Notes: a model not told the origin generated them from the sequence alone. A stretch of DNA of 42,227 nucleotides from Candidatus Agathobaculum pullistercoris (GCA_019114345.1 DXFS01000055.1:1-42227), one strand, 5' to 3'. Positions 32,647 through 40,942 are shown, counted from the stretch's first letter. Program-made: numbers and translations.

Positions 32647-32752
32647 CGGGAGGATCGCAGTTGTGGATCTGACCGGCTGGGATTTCATGTCGTCCAACCC
32701 GGTCGCCTTTGCGCTCGGCGGCTGATTCCAGCAAAAAAATCCGGATATCCCC

Positions 32753-32781
32753 TTGCAATTCGCCGTCAAGTGTGTTTTAAT
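32753..32781 (+). promoter_or_regulatory. Promoter of the pheST T-box transcript
   Basis: TTGCAA (32753-32758) and TTTAAT (32776-32781) are 17 bases apart, placing the start near 32788. Confidence 0.7.
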
Positions 32782-32787
32782 AAATCT

Positions 32788-33063
32788 GTTATGGAATAAC
32801 GATACCTGCGATGAACAGGGAAAGTAACGCCATCCCCCTCTTTTCAGAGAAGGCGGCCTTTGGCTGCGAGCCGCCCAAAGAGACCTGACGCGAAGTTCCC
32901 CTGCGAGCACCGGCGCTGAACGGCTTTTACCAGTAGGCGCAGGCGAGGTGACGCCCCGTTACCGGCGTTCAATGAGTGCCCGGCTCTGTCCGGGAATCAG
33001 GGTGGTACCACGGAAGATGTTTTCTCGCCTTTCGTCCCTATCTGCGGGACGAAAGGCGTTTTT
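32788..33063 (+). promoter_or_regulatory. T-box leader of pheS-pheT
   Basis: The T-box sequence AGGGTGGTACCACGGA (32999-33014) precedes a terminator of CGCCTTTCGTCCC (33026-33038) and GGGACGAAAGGCG (33046-33058) followed by T residues. The roughly 210 bases upstream should hold the specifier stem; tRNA-Phe is inferred from the genes controlled. A further 270 palindrome-rich bases separate the terminator from pheS. Confidence 0.92.
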
Positions 33064-33069
33064 GCGTAG

Positions 33070-33127
33070 TATAGGGGGTATCCATACCCCCTATATACGG
33101 AAACCGGTTCCGAAGAAACCGGTTTCC
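33070..33127. repeat. Two perfect palindromes in the pheS leader
   Basis: TATAGGGGGTAT-CC-ATACCCCCTATA (33070-33095) is a perfect 12-bp inverted repeat with a 2-base centre. GGAAACCGGTT (33099-33109) and AACCGGTTTCC (33117-33127) form the next. TTGCACC-GAA-GGTGCAA lies near 33164-33180. All lie in non-coding leader sequence. Confidence 0.8.
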
Positions 33128-33211
33128 GATACCCCCGGACGCCGCCCAAGGCGCAAGGTGAATTGCACCGAAGGTGCAAGAGAGGGCCCTCTGGAGGGGC
33201 TGGGTCGGGGT

Positions 33212-33244
33212 ATCAAAACCGTAATACATGCTCCCGGTTTTGAT
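33212..33244. repeat. Conserved-loop hairpin, copy 1
   Basis: ATCAAAACCG and CGGTTTTGAT form a perfect 10-bp stem around the 13-base loop TAATACATGCTCC. A second copy with nearly the same loop is at 34476-34506. Confidence 0.8.
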
Positions 33245-33332
33245 GGTTTTGCATGCAAAACCTATTTATATGCGCTGACGCGCGGAAACCTTCGTTCCAA
33301 CTCAAAATCACATTCCAAAGGAGAATGAAAAC

Positions 33333-34352
33333 ATGAAAGAAAAGCTGCAAGGCATTCTGCAGGCCGCCAGGGAGCAGCTTGCCGCCGCCGCGGACGCGCG
33401 GGCGCTTGATGAGGCGCGCGTCAAGTTCCTCGGCAAAAAGGGCGAGCTGACCGCGCTCTTAAAGGGCATGAAGGACGTCGCCGCAGAGGAGCGCCCGGTC
33501 GTCGGCCAGATGATCAACGACGTGCGCGCCGAGATCGAGACCATCATCGACAAGCAGAAGGCGGTCATTGCCGAGGCTGCGCTCGCGCACAAGCTCGAGG
33601 CGGAGACCATTGACGTCACCCTGCCGGGTGAGGAAGTCGTCATCGGCAAGGAGCACCCGCTCAACATCGTGCTCGACGAGCTCAAGGAGATCTTCATCGG
33701 CCTCGGCTTCTCGATCGCAGAAGGCCCGGAGGTCGAGCTCGACCACTATAACTTTGAAGCGCTCAACATCCCGAAGGACCATCCCGCGCGCGACACGCAG
33801 GACACCTTCTATATTTCGGATAACGTCGTGCTCCGCACGCAGACCTCTGGCATGCAGGTGCGCGTCATGGAGCAGAAAAAGCCGCCGATCCGCATCATCG
33901 CGCCCGGCCGTGTGTATCGCTCGGACGCGGTCGATGCAACCCACTCGCCGCTGTTCCACCAGATCGAGGGGCTTGTCGTTGACAAGGGCATCCGTATGAG
34001 CGACCTCAAGGGCATCCTTGAGCTGTTCGCCAAAAAGCTGTACGGCGAAGACACGGTCGTCCGCTTCCGCCCGCATCACTTCCCGTTTACCGAGCCGTCG
34101 GCGGAAATGGATATCCAGTGCTACCGCTGCCACGGCGCAGGCTGCCCGCTCTGCAAGGGCGAGGGCTGGATCGAGATCCTCGGCTGCGGCATGGTGCACC
34201 CCAAGGTGCTTGAGACCAGCGGCATCGACCCGGAGGAATATTCGGGCTATGCGTTCGGCATCGGCCTGGAGCGTACAGTCATGGGCCGGTTCAAGATTGA
34301 CGATATCCGCCTCTTTTATGAAAATGATGTGCGGTTCCTGCACCAGTTTTAA
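33333..34352 (+). CDS. pheS: Phenylalanyl-tRNA synthetase alpha chain
   Basis: The 339-residue class II synthetase subunit carries the catalytic site for phenylalanine activation. An N-terminal coiled coil (residues 1-90) binds tRNA. Motif 2 lies in [29 protein letters not shown], and motif 3 is [17 protein letters not shown] four-cysteine site ([14 protein letters not shown]) is inserted before [13 protein letters not shown], as in many Firmicutes. AAGGAG precedes the ATG. It acts as an alpha2-beta2 tetramer with PheT, encoded 254 bases downstream, and is controlled by the T-box at 32788-33063. Confidence 0.97.
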   Translation: MKEKLQGILQAAREQLAAAADARALDEARVKFLGKKGELTALLKGMKDVAAEERPVVGQMINDVRAEIETIIDKQKAVIAEAALAHKLEAETIDVTLPGEEVVIGKEHPLNIVLDELKEIFIGLGFSIAEGPEVELDHYNFEALNIPKDHPARDTQDTFYISDNVVLRTQTSGMQVRVMEQKKPPIRIIAPGRVYRSDAVDATHSPLFHQIEGLVVDKGIRMSDLKGILELFAKKLYGEDTVVRFRPHHFPFTEPSAEMDIQCYRCHGAGCPLCKGEGWIEILGCGMVHPKVLETSGIDPEEYSGYAFGIGLERTVMGRFKIDDIRLFYENDVRFLHQF

Positions 34353-34365
34353 AGCGCTAATGCGC

Positions 34366-34391
34366 TCGATCGAAACTACAGTTTCGATCGA
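34366..34391. repeat. Palindrome after pheS
   Basis: TCGATCGAAACT-AC-AGTTTCGATCGA is a perfect 12-bp inverted repeat with a 2-base centre, the same geometry as the palindrome at 33070-33095. It begins 14 bases after the pheS stop. A second, GAAAAGTT/AACTTTTC pair lies around 34434-34461. Confidence 0.8.
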
Positions 34392-34475
34392 AAAGGCCGC
34401 ACCGCGCACAGCGCGGATGCGTCCGGGCGCTGCGAAAAGTTCCTTCTCCGGCGAAACTTTTCTCCGCTTCTGTTA

Positions 34476-34506
34476 AAAAACCGTGATACATGCTCCCGGT
34501 TTTTTG
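34476..34506. repeat. Conserved-loop hairpin, copy 2
   Basis: AAAAAACCG and CGGTTTTTT form a 9-bp stem around the loop TGATACATGCTCC, one base different from copy 1. It ends in T residues and could be a partial terminator between pheS and pheT. Confidence 0.75.
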
Positions 34507-34606
34507 TCGACCGCACAGCGGTCTCCATAAAAATACGCGCCAGAGGGCGCGGCCGCGCTGCATTGCGCGGTATCCTTACTTTGAAATAAAGGAGCGCTCA
34601 TAGATT

Positions 34607-37309
34607 ATGAAACTGCCGCTTTCCTGGCTTTCGGATTATACCGATATTTCCGGCGTCACGCCCAAGGAGTATGACGCTAAGCTCACCATGTCCGGCTCCA
34701 AGGTCGAGGAGGTCTATCACCTCGGCGAGGAGATCTCGAACGTTGTGGTGGGCCGCATCAACGAAATGACCCGCCACCCCAATTCCGACCACATGTGGAT
34801 CTGCCAGATCGACGTCGGCGAAGAGGTCATCCAGATCTGCACCGGCGCATGGAACGTCCATGTGGGCGACCTGATCCCGGTTGCCAAGCACAAGTCCACC
34901 CTGCCCGGCGGCATCAAGATCACCAAGGGCAAGCTGCGCGGCGAAGCGTCCAACGGCATGCTGTGCTCGCTGAAAGAGCTGCAGCTCGACACGCACAACG
35001 TCCCCTATGCGGTCATCAAACCCGCCGCGATCCTGAACGACTACTGCTGCCTCAAGGGTGAGAAGCCCTCCCTGCCCGAGGAGCTGACCGCGGGATATAA
35101 GATTTTCGGCAAGACGGTTGCTGCCAAGGTGCTGTCGGTCAAAACCACCGGCTACTCCCGGTATGACCTGACCGTCGATTTCGGCGCGGGTGAGACCGCG
35201 CTTTCCACTGACTGTTCCAACATCCACGAGGGCGATTTCATCGCCGTGGACACCGCCGCGCTGACCGTCTGCACGCCGGACGACCTGCACGCGCAAGCAG
35301 CGGAGTTCCCACACTGCATCACAGACGGCATCCTGATCCTCGACGAGGACTGCAAGCCCGGCGACGACATCAAAAAGGTGCTCGGCCTGGACGAGTGGGT
35401 GGCGGACTTTGAAATCACCTCCAACCGCCCGGACTGCCTGAGCGTCATCGGCCTTGCGCGCGAAACCGCGGCAACCTTTGACCGCCCGTTCCATGTGAAC
35501 GCCCCGGTTGTCAAGGGCGTGGGCGACGACATTAACAAGTATATGTCGGTCGAGGTCAAGGATCCTGACCTGTGCCCGCGCTACACCGCGCGCCTGGTGC
35601 GGAATATCAAGATCGAGCCGTCGCCCGCGTGGATGCGCGAGCGCCTGCACGCAAGCGGGGTGCGCCCGATCAACAACATCGTCGACATCACCAACTATGT
35701 CATGCTCGAGTACGGCCAGCCCATGCACGCGTTCGACTACTCCTGCCTGTCGGACGGCAAGATCGTCGTGCGCCGCGCGCGGAACGGCGAGTCCATCCAG
35801 ACGCTGGACGGTGTGGATCACGACCTGACCGACAAGATGCTCGCCATCTGCGACAACGACAAGCCGGTCGCGGTCGCGGGCGTTATGGGCGGCGCGAACT
35901 CCGAGATCGAGGACGACACCAGAACCGTTGTCTTCGAGTCCGCCTGCTTCCACGGCGCGACCGTCCGCGTGACCGCCAAGGCGCTCGGCATGCGCACCGA
36001 GGCCTCCGGCCGCTTTGAAAAGGGCCTCGATCCCCGCATGACGCTCGACGCAGTCAACCGCGCCTGCGAGCTGGTCGAGCAGCTCGGCGCGGGCGAGGTC
36101 ATCGACGGCATCATTGACGTGGACAACTCGGATCCCAATCCCAAGCGTCTGCCCTTTGAGCCGGACAAGATGAACGGCCTGCTCGGCCTGTCCCTGTCTG
36201 ACGCGGAGCAGCAGGCTTATCTCGAGAAGCTGGGCTTCACAGTCGAGAACGGCGAGGTCACCGTGCCGAGCTTCCGCACGGACATTGCGCGCATGTGCGA
36301 CCTCGCGGAGGAGGTCGCGCGCATGTACGGCTATGACAAGATCCCGACCACGCTGTATGCGGGTGAGATGGTACAGGGTGAATACACGCCCAAGCAGCAG
36401 GCAGAGCGAGCAGCGGCGCTGGTCTGCCGCGAGGCGGGCTTCGATGAATCCATGACCCATTCGTTCATCTCCCCGAAGTTCTACGACATGATCGGCTGGG
36501 CCGCGGACGACCCGCGCCGCATCTCCACCACGATTTTGAACCCACTGGGCGAGGATTTCAGCATCATGCGCACAACCGTGCTGCCCTCCATGCTGGAGTC
36601 GCTCGCGCACAACCACGCGCACCGCAACCCAACTGCATCGCTCTATGAGCTGGGCACGATCTACACCCCGACCGTCAAGAACGGCAAGGCCGATCCGGAT
36701 GTGCTCCCGCACGAGGAAAAGGTGCTGACCCTCGGCTCGTATGGCCGCCTGTCCTTCTTCCAGCTCAAAGGTGTCATCGAGGCGCTGTGCCGTGAACTGA
36801 ACATCAAGGGCGTGCAGTTCGTGCCGGAGAAGAACAACCCGTCCTATCACCCGGGCCGTTGCGCGAGCATTCTGGCCGGCGGTGAGCGGATCGGCGTATT
36901 CGGCACCGTGCATCCGACGGTTGCGGACCGCTACGGCCTGTCCGGCGAGGTGCTGGCGGCTGAGCTGCGCATGGATGCGCTGTTCGCAGCCATCGACTCG
37001 GTCAAGCTCTACCACCCGCTGCCCAAGTTCCCGGCTTCCACCCGCGACATCGCGGTGCTGGTGGACGACGCCGTCCCGGCGGCCTCCATGCAGGCGTCGA
37101 TCGAAAAGGCTGCGGGGACGATCCTCGAGTCGGTCAAGCTGTTCGACGTGTACAAGGGCAAGGGCATCCCGGAGGGCAAGAAGTCGGTCGCGTACTCGCT
37201 GTCCCTGCGCGCGCCCGACCGCACGCTGACCGACGAGGAATGCGACAAGGCGATGAAGGATGCGCTGGCGGCGCTCGAAAAGGATTTCGGCGCTGCGCTG
37301 CGCAGCTAA
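34607..37309 (+). CDS. pheT: Phenylalanyl-tRNA synthetase beta chain, enlarged
   Basis: The 900-residue subunit is about 100 residues longer than typical bacterial PheT. It has the N-terminal EMAP-like tRNA-binding OB fold (residues 40-120), the B3/B4 editing domain (around TSNRPDCLSVIG and RPINNIVDITNYVM), the B5 domain, a catalytic-like core and the C-terminal anticodon-binding domain (PKFPASTRDIAVLVDD). The extra part is inserted at about residues 128-233. It contains a segment (VAAKVLSVKTTGYSRYDLTV through NIHEGDFIAVDTAALTV) that resembles the first OB fold (VVVGRINEMTRHPNSDHMWI through NVHVGDLIPVAKHKSTL). The ATG follows AAAGGAGCG. All usual motifs are present, so the enzyme should be active. 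Confidence 0.96.
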   Translation: MKLPLSWLSDYTDISGVTPKEYDAKLTMSGSKVEEVYHLGEEISNVVVGRINEMTRHPNSDHMWICQIDVGEEVIQICTGAWNVHVGDLIPVAKHKSTLPGGIKITKGKLRGEASNGMLCSLKELQLDTHNVPYAVIKPAAILNDYCCLKGEKPSLPEELTAGYKIFGKTVAAKVLSVKTTGYSRYDLTVDFGAGETALSTDCSNIHEGDFIAVDTAALTVCTPDDLHAQAAEFPHCITDGILILDEDCKPGDDIKKVLGLDEWVADFEITSNRPDCLSVIGLARETAATFDRPFHVNAPVVKGVGDDINKYMSVEVKDPDLCPRYTARLVRNIKIEPSPAWMRERLHASGVRPINNIVDITNYVMLEYGQPMHAFDYSCLSDGKIVVRRARNGESIQTLDGVDHDLTDKMLAICDNDKPVAVAGVMGGANSEIEDDTRTVVFESACFHGATVRVTAKALGMRTEASGRFEKGLDPRMTLDAVNRACELVEQLGAGEVIDGIIDVDNSDPNPKRLPFEPDKMNGLLGLSLSDAEQQAYLEKLGFTVENGEVTVPSFRTDIARMCDLAEEVARMYGYDKIPTTLYAGEMVQGEYTPKQQAERAAALVCREAGFDESMTHSFISPKFYDMIGWAADDPRRISTTILNPLGEDFSIMRTTVLPSMLESLAHNHAHRNPTASLYELGTIYTPTVKNGKADPDVLPHEEKVLTLGSYGRLSFFQLKGVIEALCRELNIKGVQFVPEKNNPSYHPGRCASILAGGERIGVFGTVHPTVADRYGLSGEVLAAELRMDALFAAIDSVKLYHPLPKFPASTRDIAVLVDDAVPAASMQASIEKAAGTILESVKLFDVYKGKGIPEGKKSVAYSLSLRAPDRTLTDEECDKAMKDALAALEKDFGAALRS

Positions 37310-37339
37310 AGCGCGTTTCTGCACACATACAGCTTCCAA

Positions 37340-37367
37340 AGGGGAACCCGTCCGGGTTCCTCTTTTT
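37340..37367 (+). terminator. Terminator of pheST
   Basis: AGGGGAACCC (37340-37349) and GGGTTCCTCT (37354-37363) pair with one G-T wobble and are followed by T residues. Confidence 0.85.
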
Positions 37368-37474
37368 ATCCGTCATACCGCGGAAAAGGCGTTCAATTTC
37401 CGCCCTTCTGCCAATCGGGTTCACCCTTTCCAGCTTTGGTAAAAGATTTCGCCCTGTTTTTCCGCGGATAATGC

Positions 37475-37503
37475 TTTACTTTTTACCCGATTTGTATTAT
37501 GCT
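37475..37503 (+). promoter_or_regulatory. Probable promoter of ireB
   Basis: TTTACT (37475-37480), 17 bases, then TATGCT (37498-37503), about 40 bases before the ribosome site. Confidence 0.45.
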
Positions 37504-37547
37504 GTTTATAGCAAAAACCAACCGGTAGGATCGGAAAGGAGACAGAC

Positions 37548-37793
37548 ATGCTCGACGGCACAAGAAAATTCAGCCTTGTAGACGAGTCCAACAAGGAAAT
37601 GAAGCGCACGCTGACCGCAGTATATGACGCGCTTAAGGAGAAAGGGTATAACCCGATCAATCAGATCGTAGGCTATCTCCTCTCCGAGGACCCGACGTAC
37701 ATCACCAATCATAATAACGCGCGCAGCCTGATCTGCAAGATCGACCGCGACGAGCTGATGCAGGAGCTGGTGCAGTTCTATCTCGACAACTGA
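37548..37793 (+). CDS. ireB: IreB-family regulatory phosphoprotein (UPF0297)
   Basis: The 81-residue protein matches the IreB family closely: [44 protein letters not shown] and the following I.KIDRDEL segment. In enterococci IreB is phosphorylated on Thr by the membrane kinase IreK and tunes cephalosporin tolerance. Its usual neighbours (alaS, ruvX/yqgF, a DUF1292 gene) are not in this window, so it stands alone here. AAAGGAG lies 7 bases before the ATG. Confidence 0.92.
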   Translation: MLDGTRKFSLVDESNKEMKRTLTAVYDALKEKGYNPINQIVGYLLSEDPTYITNHNNARSLICKIDRDELMQELVQFYLDN

Positions 37794-37802
37794 GGGGTAG
37801 AC

Positions 37803-37830
37803 TTGACAAACGGAGCAAATCCGTTATAAT
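37803..37830 (+). promoter_or_regulatory. Promoter of the candidate antitoxin RNA
   Basis: A perfect TTGACA (37803-37808) and TATAAT (37825-37830) are 16 bases apart, yet no start codon with a ribosome site follows before the terminator at 37887-37929. Confidence 0.8.
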
Positions 37831-37836
37831 AAAAGC

Positions 37837-37932
37837 AGAAGAGGCACTGCCGACAGACGGTTGACCTCAGCTACGTTTTATTTCGCAAAAAATAACCGCA
37901 ATCTTTGGTCGGAGGGCGGTTATTTTTTTATG
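37837..37932 (+). ncRNA. Candidate type I antitoxin RNA
   Basis: A roughly 95-nt RNA is predicted from the consensus promoter to the terminator. Its 3' half is complementary to the 3' end of the toxin message, because both use the same hairpin. Its 5' part (CTGCCGACAG, 37848-37857) is a partial direct repeat of CTGCCGAATGCGACAG (38027-38042) in the toxin leader, so the two RNAs can also pair there. No open frame with a ribosome site was found in it. Confidence 0.55.
37887..37929. terminator. Bidirectional terminator shared by both RNAs
   Basis: A perfect 13-bp stem, AAAAAATAACCGC (37887-37899) with GCGGTTATTTTTT (37916-37928), has A and T runs on opposite ends, so it works in both directions. 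The toxin stop codon lies inside it. Confidence 0.88.
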
Positions 37933-37994
37933 GTTTTTATGATTTCCAGCAGAATAAGTAATAAAACAATCTGCAAAATCTGTTCCATAAACAT
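37920..37994 (-). CDS. Small hydrophobic peptide, candidate type I toxin
   Basis: The frame encodes 24 residues: MFMEQ, a continuous hydrophobic helix (ILQIVLLLILLEII), then a basic tail (KTIKK). It is the size and shape of Fst/TxpA-type membrane toxins. GGGAG lies upstream of the ATG at 37994, and an inner ATG (third codon) at 37988 is better spaced. It has its own promoter (38083-38055), a leader of about 50 bases, and its stop codon lies inside the bidirectional terminator. A convergent RNA on the other strand would act as antisense. It is too short for standard gene callers. The alternative is a chance frame, but promoter, ribosome site, composition and terminator agree. Confidence 0.6.
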   Translation of the reverse strand: MFMEQILQIVLLLILLEIIKTIKK

Positions 37995-38054
37995 CACACT
38001 CCCTTCGATGGAGTGCGGTCAACCGCCTGCCGAATGCGACAGTGCCTCGCTTGT

Positions 38055-38083
38055 ATAATAACAAAACCGACCTGCTTTGTAAA
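38055..38083 (-). promoter_or_regulatory. Promoter of the candidate toxin message
   Basis: On the minus strand TTTACA (38083-38078) and TATTAT (38060-38055) are 17 bases apart. The RNA should begin near GAGGCACTG (38048), the same sequence found near the start of the opposite RNA at 37841. Confidence 0.65.
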
Positions 38084-38097
38084 GCGAAAGGGGATTT

Positions 38098-40008
38098 ATG
38101 AACGGTTTTCTCCCAATTTCCAAACAGGATATGCACGACCGCGGCTGGTATTACTGCGATTTCCTGCTCGTGACCGGCGACGCGTATGTCGACCATCCTT
38201 CCTTCGGCACGGCGATCATCTCGCGCGTTTTGGAGGACGCAGGCTATAAGGTCGCGATCCTCAGCCAGCCGGATTTCCACGATGAACGCGACTTTGCCGC
38301 CATGGGCCGCCCGCGCTATGCAGTGCTCATCAACGGCGGCAACATCGACTCCATGGTCGCGCACTACACAGCCGCCAAAAAGCGCCGCTCGGACGACGCC
38401 TACACCCCCGGCGGCAAGGCAGGCAGGCGCCCCGACCGCGCGGTGACCGTGTACTCGATGCTCGCGCGGCGCGCGTTCCCGGATGTGCCGATCTACCTCG
38501 GCGGCATTGAAGCCAGCCTGCGCCGCTTCGCGCATTACGACTACTGGGCTGACCGCGTCATGCCCTCGATTCTGGAGACTACCGGCGCGGACGGGCTGAT
38601 GTACGGCATGAGCGAGCGCTCGGTGGTCGAGCTGGCGAACAATTTAAAGCACGGTAAAAAGGGCGCGGAGGCGTGTGTTGGCGTGCGCGGCACCGCCTAT
38701 CTGGCACACGACGCGGACGGGCTGGCGTTCGAGGCCGTCGAGTGCCCGTCCTATGAGGATGTCTGCGCCGATAAGTCCGACTACGCCCGCTCGGTCAAGC
38801 TGCAATACGACGAACAGGACTATGTGCGCGGCAAGGCGCTCCTGCAGCGCCACGGCAGGCGCGTGATGATCCAAAACCCGCCGTCGAAGCCCTTGACCAC
38901 CGAAGAGATGGACCACGTCTACGCCCTGCCTTATATGCGCACCTACCACCCGTCCTATGAAGCGCTGGGCGGTGTGCCTGCGATCCAGGAGGTGCAGTTC
39001 TCCATCATCCACAACCGTGGCTGCTTTGGTGCATGCAACTTCTGCGCGCTCGCCTTCCATCAGGGGCGGTATATCCAGGCGCGCAGCCACGAAAGTGTGA
39101 TCGCGGAGGCCAAACAGATCGTACAGATGCCCGGTTTTAAGGGCTACATCCATGATGTCGGCGGCCCGACCGCGAACTTCCGCTTCCCCGCCTGTAAGCA
39201 GCAGGAGGCGCACGGGCTGTGCAAAAACAAGCGCTGCCTGTTCCCCTCGGCGTGCAAAAACCTCGAAGCAGATCACACGGACTATTTGAACCTGCTGCGC
39301 GAGCTGCGGAAGATCGAGGGCATCAAAAAGGTGTTCGTGCGTTCGGGCCTGCGCTACGACTACATGATGGCCGACCTCAACGACGCATTTTTCCGCGAAC
39401 TGGTCGAGCACCATATCTCCGGCCAGCTCAAGGTCGCGCCTGAGCACATGAGTGATAACGCTCTGTATTATATGGGCAAACCTTCATTTTCCGTATATGA
39501 ACAGTTCCGCGAGCGCTATGCCCGCATCAACCAGAAGCTGGGCCGCAAGCAGTACCTCGTACCCTACCTGATGTCCTCCCATCCGGGCGCGACGCTGGAT
39601 GACGCGATCCTGCTCGCAGAATATCTCAACAAGGTCGGCTATATGCCGGAACAGGTGCAGGACTTCTACCCCACCCCAGGCACGCTCTCAACCGCGATGT
39701 ACTACACCGGGATCGACCCGCGCACAATGAAACCGGTCTATGTGGCTAAAACGCCCGAGGAAAAGGCTATGCAGCGCGCACTGCTGCAATGGCGGCGGCC
39801 GGATAAACGGCCGATCGTGCTCGCGGCGCTCAAAAAGGCCGGACGCGAGGATCTGATCGGCTTCGGCAAGGAATGCCTGATCCGCCCGAACCGCGGCGAA
39901 AAGCCGCCCGTACCTGCAAAAAAGGCGGCGCGTCCCGCAAAGGCATCCATCTCCCGCGCACCAAAGAAAAAGGGCTGGGCCAAAGCGAAGCCCAAACACA
40001 AACGCTGA
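38098..40008 (+). CDS. YgiQ-family radical SAM protein
   Basis: The 636-residue protein belongs to the YgiQ family. The N-terminal third is a cobalamin-binding-like Rossmann domain ([18 protein letters not shown]). The radical SAM core follows with the cluster motif [10 protein letters not shown], and a second Cys-rich segment ([21 protein letters not shown]) is typical of this family. The C-terminus is a basic Lys/Ala/Pro-rich tail ([23 protein letters not shown]), perhaps for nucleic-acid contact. The reaction is not established for the family. AAAGGGG precedes the ATG. The gene follows the candidate toxin promoter divergently, so its own promoter must lie in the same roughly 50 bases, or it depends on read-through. 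Confidence 0.93.
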   Translation: MNGFLPISKQDMHDRGWYYCDFLLVTGDAYVDHPSFGTAIISRVLEDAGYKVAILSQPDFHDERDFAAMGRPRYAVLINGGNIDSMVAHYTAAKKRRSDDAYTPGGKAGRRPDRAVTVYSMLARRAFPDVPIYLGGIEASLRRFAHYDYWADRVMPSILETTGADGLMYGMSERSVVELANNLKHGKKGAEACVGVRGTAYLAHDADGLAFEAVECPSYEDVCADKSDYARSVKLQYDEQDYVRGKALLQRHGRRVMIQNPPSKPLTTEEMDHVYALPYMRTYHPSYEALGGVPAIQEVQFSIIHNRGCFGACNFCALAFHQGRYIQARSHESVIAEAKQIVQMPGFKGYIHDVGGPTANFRFPACKQQEAHGLCKNKRCLFPSACKNLEADHTDYLNLLRELRKIEGIKKVFVRSGLRYDYMMADLNDAFFRELVEHHISGQLKVAPEHMSDNALYYMGKPSFSVYEQFRERYARINQKLGRKQYLVPYLMSSHPGATLDDAILLAEYLNKVGYMPEQVQDFYPTPGTLSTAMYYTGIDPRTMKPVYVAKTPEEKAMQRALLQWRRPDKRPIVLAALKKAGREDLIGFGKECLIRPNRGEKPPVPAKKAARPAKASISRAPKKKGWAKAKPKHKR

Positions 40009-40045
40009 CAGCCGGCACATTCTTTTGCAGTGCGCTTACTTTTGT

Positions 40046-40074
40046 TTGACAAGTCGCGCCCGGTAGTTTATAAT
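40046..40074 (+). promoter_or_regulatory. Consensus promoter ahead of the Lrp-type gene
   Basis: TTGACA (40046-40051), 17 bases, then TATAAT (40069-40074): a perfect sigma-A promoter. Confidence 0.9.
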
Positions 40075-40089
40075 AATAAGCGAACAAAG

Positions 40090-40130
40090 GAGTTCACTAC
40101 CCTAAGGAGTAGTGGGCTCTTTTTTATTTT
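40090..40130 (+). terminator. Leader terminator or attenuator before the Lrp-type gene
   Basis: GAGTTCACTAC (40090-40100) pairs with GTAGTGGGCTC (40109-40119), with two G-T pairs, around the loop CCTAAGGA, and is followed by a long T-run. It sits between the perfect promoter and the start codon, so most transcripts would end after about 45-50 bases. Confidence 0.75.
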
Positions 40131-40152
40131 GACATAAGGAGGCTCCTGCCCC

Positions 40153-40584
40153 ATGGATGAAATCGATTTGAAACTGCTGCGCCTGCTGCAGCAAAATTCC
40201 CGCACCCCGATCAAGGCGCTTGCCGGGGAAGTCAACCTGTCCTCCCCCGCGGTCTCGGCGCGTATCGACCGGCTGGAAAAACAGGGCGTGATCCGCGGAT
40301 ACACGCTGGACGTCGACCCCCTTCAGCTTGGCCAGCATATTCTTGCATACATCCGTCTGGACATGCAGCCCACACAGAAGGCTGAGTTCTATCCCTTTAT
40401 CGCGGCCTGTCCCAATGTGCTTGAGTGCAACTGTGTGACCGGCCAGTACTCCATGCTGATCAAGGTGACCTATCCCTCCACGCAGGATCTGGACGGTTTC
40501 ATCGGACAGCTGCAGCAGTTCGGCAAAACCGAAACGCAGATTGTTTTTTCTTCTCCTGTGCCGCCGCGGTCCGTGCAGGTCTGA
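40153..40584 (+). CDS. Lrp/AsnC-family transcriptional regulator
   Basis: The 143-residue protein has an N-terminal helix-turn-helix (IDLKLLRLLQQNSRTPIKALAGEVNLSSPAVSARIDRLEKQGVI) and a C-terminal RAM/AsnC ligand domain (FYPFIAACPNVLECNCVTGQYSMLIKV). These proteins form octamers or higher oligomers and respond to amino acids. AAGGAGG lies before the ATG. The gene is the only one behind a perfect promoter and an attenuator-like hairpin, so its level may be set by transcription termination. Target genes are not apparent. Confidence 0.93.
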   Translation: MDEIDLKLLRLLQQNSRTPIKALAGEVNLSSPAVSARIDRLEKQGVIRGYTLDVDPLQLGQHILAYIRLDMQPTQKAEFYPFIAACPNVLECNCVTGQYSMLIKVTYPSTQDLDGFIGQLQQFGKTETQIVFSSPVPPRSVQV

Positions 40585-40589
40585 ACCGG

Positions 40590-40618
40590 TTGACTTGCCC
40601 GCTGTTTTCCGATATAAT
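40590..40618 (+). promoter_or_regulatory. Promoter of the DUF2007-like gene
   Basis: TTGACT (40590-40595), 17 bases, TATAAT (40613-40618), six bases after the regulator stop. Confidence 0.88.
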
Positions 40619-40680
40619 CAGTATAAAACAGCAACATCCTGTGTATCGGACTGGCTCCGGTTTGAGAGGAGGTCACGGAC

Positions 40681-40911
40681 ATGAGCCTGGTTCATGCGTT
40701 CACCCACCGCCGCGTGCATTCTACCTTTTCTGCAGAAGAGGCGCGCCGCGTCGAGCAGCTGCTTGCCGAACAGGGCATCCCCTGCCGGGTGGAAAAGCAT
40801 TCGTCTGCCCAATCGGTCACCGCGTTCGGCACGCTGCCCGAATACGAGGTCGCATACGATATTGCCGTGCCGAACGAGTATTTTGAGCAGGCGTCCGCCC
40901 TTCTGCCGTAG
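40681..40911 (+). CDS. Small DUF2007-like protein
   Basis: The 76-residue protein has the pattern of DUF2007, a putative ferredoxin-like signal-transducing domain: an N-terminal segment leading to a helix (SAEEARRVEQLLAEQGIPCRV), a middle loop, and a strand-helix end (EVAYDIAVPNEYFEQASALL). The family has no known biochemical function. GAGGAGG lies before the ATG. It has its own promoter and terminator, so it is monocistronic. The family call rests on pattern only. Confidence 0.75.
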   Translation: MSLVHAFTHRRVHSTFSAEEARRVEQLLAEQGIPCRVEKHSSAQSVTAFGTLPEYEVAYDIAVPNEYFEQASALLP

Positions 40912-40942
40912 GCTGCGGCGGATGTTTGCGGCCCATAGAATA

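Noticed and set aside
32663-32725. A 20-codon frame after the membrane protein gene with a GTG and an upstream GGGAGG
   Set aside because: It is very short, has no recognisable pattern and no own promoter. It may be a remnant, but there is too little evidence to call a gene.
34598-37339. A 913-codon open frame on the minus strand across pheT
   Set aside because: It is the antisense shadow of a GC-rich, clearly conserved PheT. The protein is low-complexity in character and no ribosome site is seen. The same applies to the long frames opposite valS (27908-30724) and opposite the acyl-CoA dehydrogenase fusion (16817-18904).
37861-38058. A 65-codon plus-strand frame in the gap before the YgiQ-type gene
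   Set aside because: It reads antisense through the hydrophobic peptide frame and the terminator, and lacks a ribosome site.
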